Shown here: in pieces, positions 17,301 through 23,511 of the stretch
Layout of the letters: the number at the start of each line of letters is the position of its first letter
Numbering within the stretch: position 1 is the stretch's first letter
Source of the DNA: Sandaracinus sp.
GTDB taxonomy: Bacteria > Myxococcota_A > Polyangia > Polyangiales > Houyiibacteriaceae
Assembly: GCA_002699025.1 (NCBI GenBank)
Contig: PABA01000145.1
Span: 1 to 64,000 of the forward strand
Direction: 5' to 3'
Length of the DNA: 64,000 nucleotides
Made by a program: the position numbers and the translations under genes
Notes under the pieces: model-generated
What the model was told of the DNA's origin: nothing
Database searches by the model: none
The model's input: only the letters and a program-made list of their open reading frames with translations

Positions 17301-17533
17301 CCGCCCGGCCGGCCCGCGGCCTCCTCGCCCTCGCCGACGATCGACGCGACCCGCAGCGCGTGGCTGCGCGGGGCCTCTCCCTCGCGCGCGTCCTCCACGC
17401 GGGCGCGCCCGCCGAAGGACCAGCCCGCGGGGAGGTCGTCCGCGAGGAGGAGCACGCGCGCGCCCCGGCCGGTGCGCGACCGGAGCGGGAAGGCCTCGCG
17501 GGGGGCCACGGTCGACGTCTCGCGCTCAGCCAC
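14321..17533 (-). CDS. Tripartite fusion: subtilisin-like domain, carbamoyltransferase, RRE-like domain
   Basis: A 1070-residue protein with three parts. Residues 1 to about 300 resemble a peptidase S8 fold: VLLLADD (candidate Asp32/33), SHALRVASIV (His58) and LDGTSGAVAVATG (Ser222). The oxyanion Asn position reads AAGHDG (His157), so activity is uncertain. From about 412 to 970 it is a NodU/CmcH O-carbamoyltransferase: LGLAASHDGSACLL, SHHLAHAWAAF (metal site, about 520), FTGGLALNSCFNQ, FEGRAELGPRALGHRSI and NTSFNRRGEPLVETP. Residues about 978-1065 (RLRLAPGLRLRSELGGG ... VVPAEVAAVLRVCERGGTVAE) have the pattern of a PqqD/RRE winged helix, the leader-binding module of RiPP enzymes. The GTG start overlaps the MNIO stop by 8 bases. 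I know of no described protein with this architecture. Confidence 0.88.
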   Translation of the reverse strand: MAERETSTVAPREAFPLRSRTGRGARVLLLADDLPAGWSFGGRARVEDAREGEAPRSHALRVASIVGEGEEAAGRPGGPLGLAPDAELVHASHAGMTVEGIGERIRALGETHGRAHVLGLAWSGPEDHHLAHVGRALVTQWADAAPHAVATLAAAGHDGPGRLRFPASCEAVLAVGVCDEAGRPVSWCGADAAPRKPELFVAERRWAARMPGGGLGALDGTSGAVAVATGLAARVCQALLEAGLEPTPALVRAALLAQARPLDGVAGRELVDGPLRPFAGSEARPALGETRRFALHARDRRVTVVACVRRHGRALGWVDAGPEVALRVRDGDGRLRAEGAARGWEALDVEAEPGETLLVELTLGGSARSVALVASGAELAHASDSPGAPESSRASAPAQPSAASRASASPRSRDRRRPLRVLGLAASHDGSACLLRDGRPEVAIPLERLTRVKHDGEGALGAEEAARYCLDSAGLRPEDVDAFAFNSQPLLPGWVGLSQPLATAGFALFDPLGPRSFFVSHHLAHAWAAFAASPFDAALVVVADGSGGSTVGADDLVLRGPALRDYLAAVPPRRPALHVLSAYAFRRGEPPRLLSRETADSFNVRCGSSSLGETYAAVSAYVFGSWHASGKLMGLAPHGDAERYGPSLLEEGPDGLLRFTTAWKLREARRDPPADPMAHRDLAARVQADFERALLQRVERARRATDLEAIVFTGGLALNSCFNQRLVEARGAERCFFFPASHDGGTAVGAALAASHALGVHAPAPATAPDDGLGHRYGPADVELALRARAERVEVSDVDLADVAERIAGGAIVGWFEGRAELGPRALGHRSILADPRDASTWRRVNRQVKYREDFRPFAPVVPLEHAARYFELDGASPYMLRVVRVRPEARPLLGAVCHVDGTARVQTVTARSHPRWHRLLHLVGERIGVPVLLNTSFNRRGEPLVETPLEALDVLLGSGLDALVLEDRLVRPRAPAEIGPDARLRLAPGLRLRSELGGGAEACTLQGSGRAAQVVPAEVAAVLRVCERGGTVAEGLAASPAAEARRSMILSWLTALHGQRYLNAVADAR

Positions 17534-18386
17534 GGGCGCCCTCGCGAAGCCGGGGGGCCCAGCCGGCGCGCTCCAGGGCCGCCTCGATGCGCGCGAGGTC
17601 CCGCTCGATGGCCTCCCGATCGAGGCCCACGCCGATCTCGTAGGTCACGGCGCGGAGCCGGGGCGCGCGGGCGGCGACCCGCTCCACGAGCTCGAGGACC
17701 TCCGGCAGGATCGGGTCGCTGTGGCTGTCCACGTAGCGCCGCGGGTCCTCCTCGGAGACGCGCCCGCCCGCGACGTGGAGCTCGACCACGGGCTCCATGG
17801 GGAAGGCGTCGGCGACGGCGAGCGGGTCGGCCCCGCTGCAGAGCGCGTAGGAGTAGACGTGGCTGAGGTCGGCCACGAGGTCGCAGCCGGTGCGGCTGGC
17901 GAGCGCCCGGAAGTAGGCGCCGAGCGAGAGCTCCCCGGCGGCGATGGTGAAGGAGGGGTTCTCGGCGGCGAAGGGGACGCTCCCCCGCCGGAGCATCTCG
18001 CGGACGCCGGCGGCGACGTGCTCGACGCCCTCGCGCGAGAGGAGGGGCGCCGTGAAGTAGGGGAGCGCCCGCGGGCCGAGCGACCAGATCCCGACGTCCT
18101 CGCAGCTCCAGAGGGCCCCGAGGGCGCGGGAGATCCCGTCGAGCTCGGCGAAGCGGCGGAGGTCCGGCCCGCCTGGGTCCGCTGGGGCGACGGCCGAGAG
18201 GTGATGCACGATCGGCAGGGGGCCCGCGCAATCGCGGCGGAAGGCGTGGGCCTCCTCCTCGCTGCGGAGGCTGACGATGGAGAGGTGCGAGAGCGCCGGC
18301 CGCAGCCCCGCGCAGAATCCCACGAGGCCCCCCGGGTACTCGTCCGCGTACTGGGCGTCGAGGCCCACGCCGACCCGGGGGCTCAC
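17526..18386 (-). CDS. DUF692/MNIO multinuclear iron oxidase
   Basis: A 286-residue TIM-barrel protein of the DUF692 (MNIO) family, which uses two or three irons to modify RiPP precursors, as in MbnB (methanobactin), TglH and ApyH. Likely metal ligands are all present: VHHLSAV (about residue 80), AENPSF (about 140), ADLSHVYS (about 170), VELHVAGG (about 200), VDSHSDPI (about 218) and TYEIGVG (about 257). The last motif has Gly where many members have ErD. GTG start with a 4-base GTGA overlap to the stop of the partner gene, so expression is coupled. The substrate is presumably the adjacent 70-residue peptides; since these lack Cys, chemistry must differ from MbnB or TglH. Confidence 0.9.
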   Translation of the reverse strand: MSPRVGVGLDAQYADEYPGGLVGFCAGLRPALSHLSIVSLRSEEEAHAFRRDCAGPLPIVHHLSAVAPADPGGPDLRRFAELDGISRALGALWSCEDVGIWSLGPRALPYFTAPLLSREGVEHVAAGVREMLRRGSVPFAAENPSFTIAAGELSLGAYFRALASRTGCDLVADLSHVYSYALCSGADPLAVADAFPMEPVVELHVAGGRVSEEDPRRYVDSHSDPILPEVLELVERVAARAPRLRAVTYEIGVGLDREAIERDLARIEAALERAGWAPRLREGARG

Positions 18387-19108
18387 GCGCCGACCTCCAG
18401 CGCCGCGACGCGCACCACGCCGTCGCCGTCGACCGTGGCCACCGTGAGCGAGGTGCCTTCGCCGACCGGGCTGCCCGGCTCGAAGCCCCCGCGCTCGACC
18501 CGGCGCCAGGCCTCGACCAGGCGCCAGCCGCTGAGGAGGGTCTCGGTGGCGCGCGCCTCGGGGAGCGCGAGGGCGGGGCCGCGGGCGGGCCAGGGGCTCG
18601 GCAGGGTGGGCCTATTGGCCAGCGCCGAGAGCACGGCGGCGAGGCGCACCAGGAGGCGCGTCGGCTCGCTCAGGGTCGGGCGCGACACCAGGTGCAGGCA
18701 GAAGCTCTCGCCGATGGTGCGCCCGGCGCCCTCCCAGAAGGCCGGCGCGTCGAGGAAGCTCGCCAGGGCGGCGTCGATCTCGGCGTCCGGGACGAGCCGC
18801 GGCAGGAGCGGGAGCTCGCGCGCGAGGTGCCAGCGGAGCTGCCTCCGCCGGGCGCGCTGCTCGAGGCCGAGGAGCCTCGGGTCCAGGTCGCGAAGGAGCG
18901 CGAGGGTCGCCCGCGGGAGGGCGTCGTCGGTCGCCGCGAGGGCGAAGGCGGTGGCGGCGGCCGCGGGGGAGTAGAGCAGCCGCAGGAAGAGCGTGGAGCG
19001 CGCGGCGTGGTCGTCGCGGCGCAACAGCTCGCGGAGGCGGAGCGTGGTCGGGCCCGGATCCTCGACGGGATCCGGGCCCGGCCCCGGCAGCGACGTCAGT
19101 CCTGCCAT
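18383..19108 (-). CDS. MNIO partner protein (leader-binding type, inferred)
   Basis: A 241-residue alanine/leucine/arginine-rich, mostly alpha-helical protein lying directly between the precursor peptides and the MNIO gene, the position occupied by the MbnC/TglI/BufC-type partners that dock the leader. No catalytic motif is visible. A C-terminal beta-like segment (SLTVATVDGDGVVRVAALEV) could be part of a docking domain. Its ATG lies within the 3' end of the second precursor gene (13-base overlap, the ATG being read from GAATGG), so it is translationally coupled to the peptide. The sequence itself is not clearly recognisable, so the role is assigned from position. Confidence 0.7.
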   Translation of the reverse strand: MAGLTSLPGPGPDPVEDPGPTTLRLRELLRRDDHAARSTLFLRLLYSPAAAATAFALAATDDALPRATLALLRDLDPRLLGLEQRARRRQLRWHLARELPLLPRLVPDAEIDAALASFLDAPAFWEGAGRTIGESFCLHLVSRPTLSEPTRLLVRLAAVLSALANRPTLPSPWPARGPALALPEARATETLLSGWRLVEAWRRVERGGFEPGSPVGEGTSLTVATVDGDGVVRVAALEVGA

Positions 19109-19308
19109 TCCTTCGCCGACGAGACGACGCGAGCCGACAGCTCGGTGAGGGCGCCGACGTTGAGGTTGACCTGCTTCAGGTAGTCCTCGGCGTGATCCCG
19201 GGCGAGCAGGCGGATCATCGCCTCCCGGAACTCGCGATCCTCATCGATCAGCGCGGTGATCTCCTCGAAGGAGATTCCCTTCAGCTTCTTGCTTCCCACG
19301 AGCACCAT
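19096..19308 (-). CDS. RiPP precursor peptide, copy 2
   Basis: A 70-residue peptide identical to copy 1 at 45 of 70 aligned positions without gaps. The leader is charged and helical (SKKLKGISFEE, EDREFREAMI, DHAEDYLKQVN) and the conserved tail is LSARVVSSAKEWQD. No Cys and no Thr in the tail; Ser58, Ser63, Ser64, Lys66, Trp68 and C-terminal Asp70 are the candidate modification sites. Immediately followed by, and overlapping, the MNIO partner gene. The ribosome-binding AGGAG (19316-19320) is built from the Gln-Glu codons and stop of copy 1. No known leader family matched confidently; the EDREFREA stretch is vaguely Nif11-like. Confidence 0.85.
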   Translation of the reverse strand: MVLVGSKKLKGISFEEITALIDEDREFREAMIRLLARDHAEDYLKQVNLNVGALTELSARVVSSAKEWQD

Positions 19309-19312
19309 CGGC

Positions 19313-19525
19313 CTACTCCTGCCATTCCTTGTTCGAGGACACGACCCGCGCGGAGAGCCCCGCGAGGACGCGCGCGTTCACGTTGACCTCACCGAGGTAG
19401 TCCTCGGCGTGATCCTTCGCGATGTGCTTGATCAGGGCCTCGCGGAACTCCCGATCCTCCGCGATGACCTCTGCGAGATCCTCAAAACTCAATCCCTTGA
19501 GCTTCTTACTCAATGCTTCCACCAT
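19313..19525 (-). CDS. RiPP precursor peptide, copy 1 (operon leader gene)
   Basis: A 70-residue peptide, first gene of the leftward operon, 4 bases before copy 2. The leader contains LSKKLKGLSFEDL, EDREFREALI and DHAEDYLGEVNVN, and the tail reads LSARVVSSNKEWQE. Compared with copy 2, positions 58-64 and 66-69 are invariant while 65 (Asn/Ala) and 70 (Glu/Asp) vary, and the stretch 51-56 just before the tail is divergent, as expected for a leader-core junction. A strong GGGAGGT ribosome site lies 6 bases before the ATG. No cysteine occurs. It is divergent from the Eis-like gene, so its promoter must lie in the 68-bp gap or within that gene. Confidence 0.88.
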   Translation of the reverse strand: MVEALSKKLKGLSFEDLAEVIAEDREFREALIKHIAKDHAEDYLGEVNVNARVLAGLSARVVSSNKEWQE

Positions 19526-19531
19526 GAACTG

Positions 19532-19538
19532 ACCTCCC
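19532..19538 (-). promoter_or_regulatory. Strong Shine-Dalgarno of precursor copy 1
   Basis: GGGAGGT on the minus strand, 6 nucleotides upstream of the ATG at 19525. This is the best ribosome-binding site in the locus, fitting a peptide needed in excess over the enzymes translated from overlapping starts downstream. Confidence 0.7.
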
Positions 19539-19593
19539 TGGCTCTTTCCGAAAGCGCCCGGCGAGCACTCGCCCCCGAGCGCAGACCCTCCCG

Positions 19594-20814
19594 ATGCCCC
19601 CCACCGACTCCCCTGCCGACTCCCCGGCCGCGCCGCGCTACCGCGTCGCCGAGCCCGCCGACCGCGCCGCCCTCAGCGGGCTGATGCGCTGGTCCTTCCG
19701 CAAGCGCCCCGAGGAGGCCGAGCGCTGGCTCGACTGGGTGGGCCCGGACGCGCCGCGCGTGCTCGAGCTCGACGGCGAGCCGGCCGCGAGCGCCCTGGTG
19801 CGCCCCGCGGGCCTCTTCCTCGGCGGGCGCCGCGTCTCGACGCAGACGGTGGCCGCCGTGGCCACCGACCCGGTCCGGCGTGGGCGCGGCGCGGCGCGGG
19901 CGCTCGTGGAGGGCGTGCTGCGCGAGGCCGCCGATCGGGGCCTCGCGACGGCGACCCTCTACCCGTCGACGCGGCGCCCGTACCGGCGGGTCGGCTTCGG
20001 GGTGGCCGGGGTCCGCTACGGCTACCGGGTCGGGACGGCGGCGATGCGACCCGCTTCCCGCGAGGCGGCCGTGGAGGTCGCGCCGCTGCGGGACGAGGAC
20101 CTCCCGGCGCGCGCGGCGCTGCGGCGCCGGCTGGCGCTCGAGGAGCACGGGCCCCTCGAGCGGGACGGCTACTGGTGGCGGCGGCTCTCCGAGCACCCGA
20201 CGCTCGAGGTGCGCGGCTTCGCCCTTCGCGTCGGCGAGCGGCTGGTGGGCTGGGTCCACCTCGCCGAGCTGCCGGGGCCGGCGGGCTCGTTCCGCTACGA
20301 CCTCCGCGTCACCGACTACGGCTGCGCGACGGCGGGGGCGCTGCGGGCCCTGCGGGGCTTCCTCGCCGGGCATCGGAGCCTCGCCGATCACGTCAGCTGG
20401 TCCGGGGGCCCCGCCGATCCGCTCTGCCTCGCGCTCGACGACGCGACCTACGAGGTGTCCCAGAGCCCCTCCCATTGGATGCTCCGGGTGGTCGACGCGC
20501 GCGCGGCGCTCGTCGAGCGAGGCTGGCCGACGTCGGTGCGCGGGGAGCTCGGGCTCCGCCTCCGCGACCCGCTCCTGCCGCGGAACGAGGCCCCGTTCAC
20601 CGTGCGCCTCCGGAGCGGCGCCGCCGAGGTCGAAGAGGGCGCCCGGGGCCCGGCCGCCGAGGCGGACGTCGAGACCTTCGCGTCGATCTACACGGGCCTC
20701 CTCTCCCCGCGCCGGGCCGCGGCCCTCGGGCGGCTCACGGCCCCCGACGCGCAGCTCGACCTCATGGAGGAGGCCTTCCGCAGCCCGACTCCGTGGATGA
20801 GCGAAGCCTTCTGA
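19594..20814 (+). CDS. Eis-like GNAT acetyltransferase
   Basis: A 406-residue protein of the Eis (enhanced intracellular survival) family: two GNAT domains plus a C-terminal sterol-carrier-like domain. The acetyl-CoA motif is in VAAVATDPVRRGRGAARALV (about residues 88-107), followed by TLYPSTRRPYRRVGFGVAG, very typical of Eis. The second domain begins near VAPLRDEDLPARAALRR (about 164), and the C-terminal part contains FASIYTGLLSPRRAAALGRL. Eis enzymes acetylate amines on aminoglycosides, peptides or proteins. It starts 68 bases from the precursor genes in the opposite direction, so it may provide self-protection or tailoring for the RiPP, or simply be the boundary gene. Confidence 0.88.
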   Translation: MPPTDSPADSPAAPRYRVAEPADRAALSGLMRWSFRKRPEEAERWLDWVGPDAPRVLELDGEPAASALVRPAGLFLGGRRVSTQTVAAVATDPVRRGRGAARALVEGVLREAADRGLATATLYPSTRRPYRRVGFGVAGVRYGYRVGTAAMRPASREAAVEVAPLRDEDLPARAALRRRLALEEHGPLERDGYWWRRLSEHPTLEVRGFALRVGERLVGWVHLAELPGPAGSFRYDLRVTDYGCATAGALRALRGFLAGHRSLADHVSWSGGPADPLCLALDDATYEVSQSPSHWMLRVVDARAALVERGWPTSVRGELGLRLRDPLLPRNEAPFTVRLRSGAAEVEEGARGPAAEADVETFASIYTGLLSPRRAAALGRLTAPDAQLDLMEEAFRSPTPWMSEAF

Positions 20815-21217
20815 GCACGATCCGCTGCACTTGAAGTGCAGCCCGTTCGCCCGAGAACCGCGGCTCATGACGGCGCCGACGCGCGGACCCATCGGTCGAC
20901 GATCCCGAATTGATCGGCGCCCATGCGACGGGCGCTCCCCCGTTTGCCTCCCCGTTTCGACCCCCATGGCGCGAGGCACGTTAGGGAGCCCTTCGACGCC
21001 CTGTCCATGGCCTCTTGTTGCCGTGAAACTTGCACCTCCCCCGCCTGTGGTTCCCCGGGAGGAATTCCCGTTCCATGGTCCATGGGCCGGCCTGCCCAGC
21101 CGGGGGAGGGCCCCGATGACGGCGCCCGGCCGCGGGCCCGGGCTCCGCGCACGAACGGGTTCGCGAGCGAAGTTCCGCTTTCGACCGCTGCGCCCCTTCG
21201 ATAGGCTCGACCCTTCG
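20815..21217. other. Gap without gene between Eis-like and MerR-B12 genes
   Basis: This 403-bp stretch has no convincing coding sequence. At 20824-20842 there is a perfect 9-1-9 palindrome GCTGCACTTGAAGTGCAGC just after the Eis-like stop, which could be an operator or a terminator stem without T-tract. The remainder is somewhat less GC-rich than the genes and presumably holds the promoter of the MerR-B12 gene, but no hexamers are convincing. Confidence 0.6.
20824..20842. promoter_or_regulatory. Perfect 19-bp palindrome
   Basis: GCTGCACTT-G-AAGTGCAGC, nine-base arms around a single G, 10 bases after the Eis-like stop codon. The sequence reads as a dimeric regulator site or a short hairpin. 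No T-run follows on either strand. Confidence 0.5.
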
Positions 21218-22129
21218 ATGGCAGCAGGCGACTACCGCATCGGAACCGTGGCGCGCCTCACGGGGCTCGATCCGCACACGATCCGGGCGTGGGAGCGCCG
21301 CTACGGCGCGGTGGAGCCGCGTCGCACGGAGGGGGGCACGCGCCTCTACGGCGACCTGGACATCCAGCGCCTGCGCATGCTCAAGGCGGTGACCGACCTC
21401 GGAGATGGGATCGGCGTCGTGGCCGGCCTCTCCGACGAGGCGCTCCGGGAGCGGCTCGCGGAGCTCCGCGGCACGGTGGAAGACGAGGCGAGCGGAGAGG
21501 GCGCCCCCGCGGCGGACCCGACCGACGAGCTCTTCGACCTGGTCAGCCGCTTCGACGAGGACGGCCTGGCGGCCCGGCTGCGTCGCGAGGGCCGGCTGCG
21601 GACGCCCTCGGCGTTCTTCCGCGAGGTCGGGGCGCCGCTCATGGCGAAGGTGGGCGACGCCTGGGAGGCGGGCGAGCTCTCGGTGGCGCACGAGCACATG
21701 GCGAGCGAGCAGCTCCACGCCATCGCGCGGGGGCTGCTCGAGACCATGGGCCACGCGGCCACGCGTGGGGACGCGCTGCTGGCCTGCATCGACGAGGAGC
21801 AACACTCGCTGCCGCTCCTCGGCGTGGGCCTCGCCTGGGCCGAGCTCGGCCTGCGCGTGCGGGTGCTCGGGACGCGCACGCCGCCGGAGGCGCTCGCCGC
21901 GGCCGTGCGGGAGCTCCGGCCCGCGGTGGTCGGGCTCTCCATGACGCGGGGGCTCGAGCCGAAGCGGGCGAACGCGCTCCTCGCGGGCTACGCGGACGCC
22001 TGCGGCAAGACCCCCTGGATCGTGGGCGGGCGGGCCGCGGCCGAGCATGCCGAGCGCATCCGCGAGCACGGGGCCTACCTCGCCGATGGCGACGGGGCCG
22101 AGCAGCTCCGTCAGCTGCTCCTGGCCTGA
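21218..22129 (+). CDS. MerR-family regulator with cobalamin-binding domain (CarH/LitR-like)
   Basis: A 303-residue transcription factor: N-terminal MerR winged helix (YRIGTVARLTGLDPHTIRAW, residues 5-24) and a C-terminal B12-binding module. The helix-bundle photoreceptor signature W-x9-EH is present as WEAGELSVAHEH, matching CarH Trp131/Glu141/His142. The lower-ligand His is likely in EEQHSLPLLG, where the canonical ExHxxG has Pro instead of Gly. CarH proteins repress carotenoid or light-response genes in the dark and release DNA when light breaks the Co-C bond. No carotenoid gene is nearby, so the target is unknown. An in-frame ATG upstream (20831) would add only low-complexity sequence. Confidence 0.9.
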   Translation: MAAGDYRIGTVARLTGLDPHTIRAWERRYGAVEPRRTEGGTRLYGDLDIQRLRMLKAVTDLGDGIGVVAGLSDEALRERLAELRGTVEDEASGEGAPAADPTDELFDLVSRFDEDGLAARLRREGRLRTPSAFFREVGAPLMAKVGDAWEAGELSVAHEHMASEQLHAIARGLLETMGHAATRGDALLACIDEEQHSLPLLGVGLAWAELGLRVRVLGTRTPPEALAAAVRELRPAVVGLSMTRGLEPKRANALLAGYADACGKTPWIVGGRAAAEHAERIREHGAYLADGDGAEQLRQLLLA

Positions 22130-22260
22130 CCGCGGCGACCCCCCCGGGGGCGAGCTCGGCGTCCCCCGCGAGACGGCGAAGGCTCGCGCGGGAGGGGGCG
22201 CGAGGCCGCGGCGCCAGGAGGGCGGCGTGCGGGGGCGCGCGGGCCCACGCCTCGGTGCGC

Positions 22261-22923
22261 TCAGCGGACGTCGCGGCGGCGGTGGAGGGCGCGGGCGCGG
22301 CGCCGGAACTGGGCGCGCTGGGCGTCGTCGAAGCAGCAGCGATCGGCGCCGTAGCTCATGACGTTGCGCGGGTCGCGGTGGTGCGGGGCGCCGAGCACGT
22401 GGCCCAGCTCGTGGGCGAGGGCGAGCGGGAGCGCGCGGCGGAGGACGATGGCGTAGCGATCGGGGCGGTGGCCCGGCGCGAGGATGTGGGCACCGCCGAG
22501 GCGGCCGGAGGGCTCGCGGCCGACGCGGGCGGCGGCGCGGCGGGTGGCGGCGGAGGGCCAGGGGTCGTGGATGGCGTCGACGACGAAGATGTCGATGCGG
22601 CGGGGGCGGAGGAAGCGCTTCAGGCGGTGGCGGGCGCGGTTGTTTCGGAGTGTGCGGTGCGCCTCGGGGAGCGCGTGGCGCTCGGCGAGGGTGAAGCGGA
22701 CGCCCGCGTCGGCGTAGAGGGCGTTGACCGCGCGGAGCCAGCCCTCGACCTCGGCGTCGGGGACGTCCTCGGCGAGGTGGAGGGCGAGGGGGAGCTCGAT
22801 GAGGGGGGCGGCGTCGGGGGCGTCGGCTGGGGAGGTGGGGGGCTGGGCGGTGGGCTGGGCGGCGGTGGGCAGGGAGAGGAGCGCGAGGAGGGCGGCGGTG
22901 GCGGCGGCGCGGCGGGCGGGCAT
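22261..22923 (-). CDS. Secreted metzincin-type zinc metalloprotease
   Basis: A 220-residue exported protein with signal peptide MPARRAAATAALLALLSLPTAAQ. The zinc site HELGHVLGAPHH fits HExxHxxGxxH, and NVMSYG supplies the Met-turn, so this is a small metzincin. The mature protein begins with a Pro/Ala-rich linker, followed by LPLALHLAEDV and VNALYADAGVRFTL, the usual first strands of matrixin/archaemetzincin-like domains. CC in DRCCFDDAQ may form a disulfide. I chose the ATG at 22923; the open frame upstream runs through an Ala-Arg hexamer array and is not a genuine extension. Convergent with the MerR-B12 gene. Confidence 0.85.
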   Translation of the reverse strand: MPARRAAATAALLALLSLPTAAQPTAQPPTSPADAPDAAPLIELPLALHLAEDVPDAEVEGWLRAVNALYADAGVRFTLAERHALPEAHRTLRNNRARHRLKRFLRPRRIDIFVVDAIHDPWPSAATRRAAARVGREPSGRLGGAHILAPGHRPDRYAIVLRRALPLALAHELGHVLGAPHHRDPRNVMSYGADRCCFDDAQRAQFRRRARALHRRRDVR

Positions 22924-23011
22924 GGGGAGTGGGACGGGCGAAGAGGCAGTCGGATCTGTGGGGGTCGTGGGGAGTGGGGGGCGCGAAGCATCGGCGCGGG
23001 ATTCGGACCAA

Positions 23012-23293
23012 GCCTCGGCGCGAGCGCCAGCCGGAGCACCAGCGCGAGCCGGAGCACCGGCGCGAGCCGGAGCACCAGCGCGAGCTTCAGCTCCTGCGCG
23101 AGCGCGAGCCCTGGCTCGAGCGCGAGCCCAAGCTCCTGTGCGAGCCCAAGGTCCAGCCCGAGCCCAAGCTCCTGCGCGAGCACGAGCACCAGCGCGAGCA
23201 CGAGCACCAGCGCGAGCCCGGGCCATCGCGCGGGCTTCGGCCCGAGCAGGGGAGCTTCCGTGCGGGCACGCGCTTCAGCGCGAGCTTCAGCAC
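23012..23293. repeat. GAGCNN/AGCNCC hexamer array
   Basis: About 280 bases of imperfect hexamers on the plus strand such as GCGCGA-GCCGGA-GCACCA, GAGCAC and GAGCCC. Together with the inverted-repeat element and a second array it fills the 22924-23511 gap. The periodicity keeps several frames open on both strands, producing long Ala-Arg-type spurious ORFs. A larger array of the same kind lies at 28322-28785. Confidence 0.85.
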
Positions 23294-23299
23294 GAGGAC

Positions 23300-23448
23300 G
23301 ATACGTCTGAAGCAACTCCGGAGGCGGAGAGTTCGCCGCTTGCGGATGTTCGAATCGGCGCCTCTCGTCGATCGAGTGAGCCCTGGGCGTGCGAGACGCC
23401 GACCTGCGGAGAGCGATGTTGACGAGGGTCGAGTTGCTTTAGACGAAT

Positions 23449-23449
<1 letters not shown>
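23300..23449. repeat. 150-bp element with 19-bp terminal inverted repeats
   Basis: GATACGTCTGAAGCAACTC at 23300-23318 and GAGTTGCTTTAGACGAATC at 23431-23449 are inverted repeats matching at 17 of 19 positions. The 112 bases between them are less repetitive than the flanking hexamer arrays. It could be a miniature inverted-repeat element or the stem of a structured RNA. No target-site duplication was identified because both sides are repetitive. Confidence 0.6.

Positions 23450-23511
<62 letters not shown>

Noticed and set aside
19096-19525. Nif11 or nitrile-hydratase leader assignment of the peptides
   Set aside because: Only a vague resemblance in EDREFREA; the usual GG/GA cleavage motif and Cys/Ser/Thr-rich core are missing.
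22924-23226. Ala-Arg repeat N-terminal extension of the metzincin
   Set aside because: It is translation of a hexamer array, and a proper signal peptide starts at 22923.
23330-23370. tRNA-like TTCGAATC sequence
   Set aside because: No acceptor stem or anticodon arm could be arranged around it; it lies in the inverted-repeat element.
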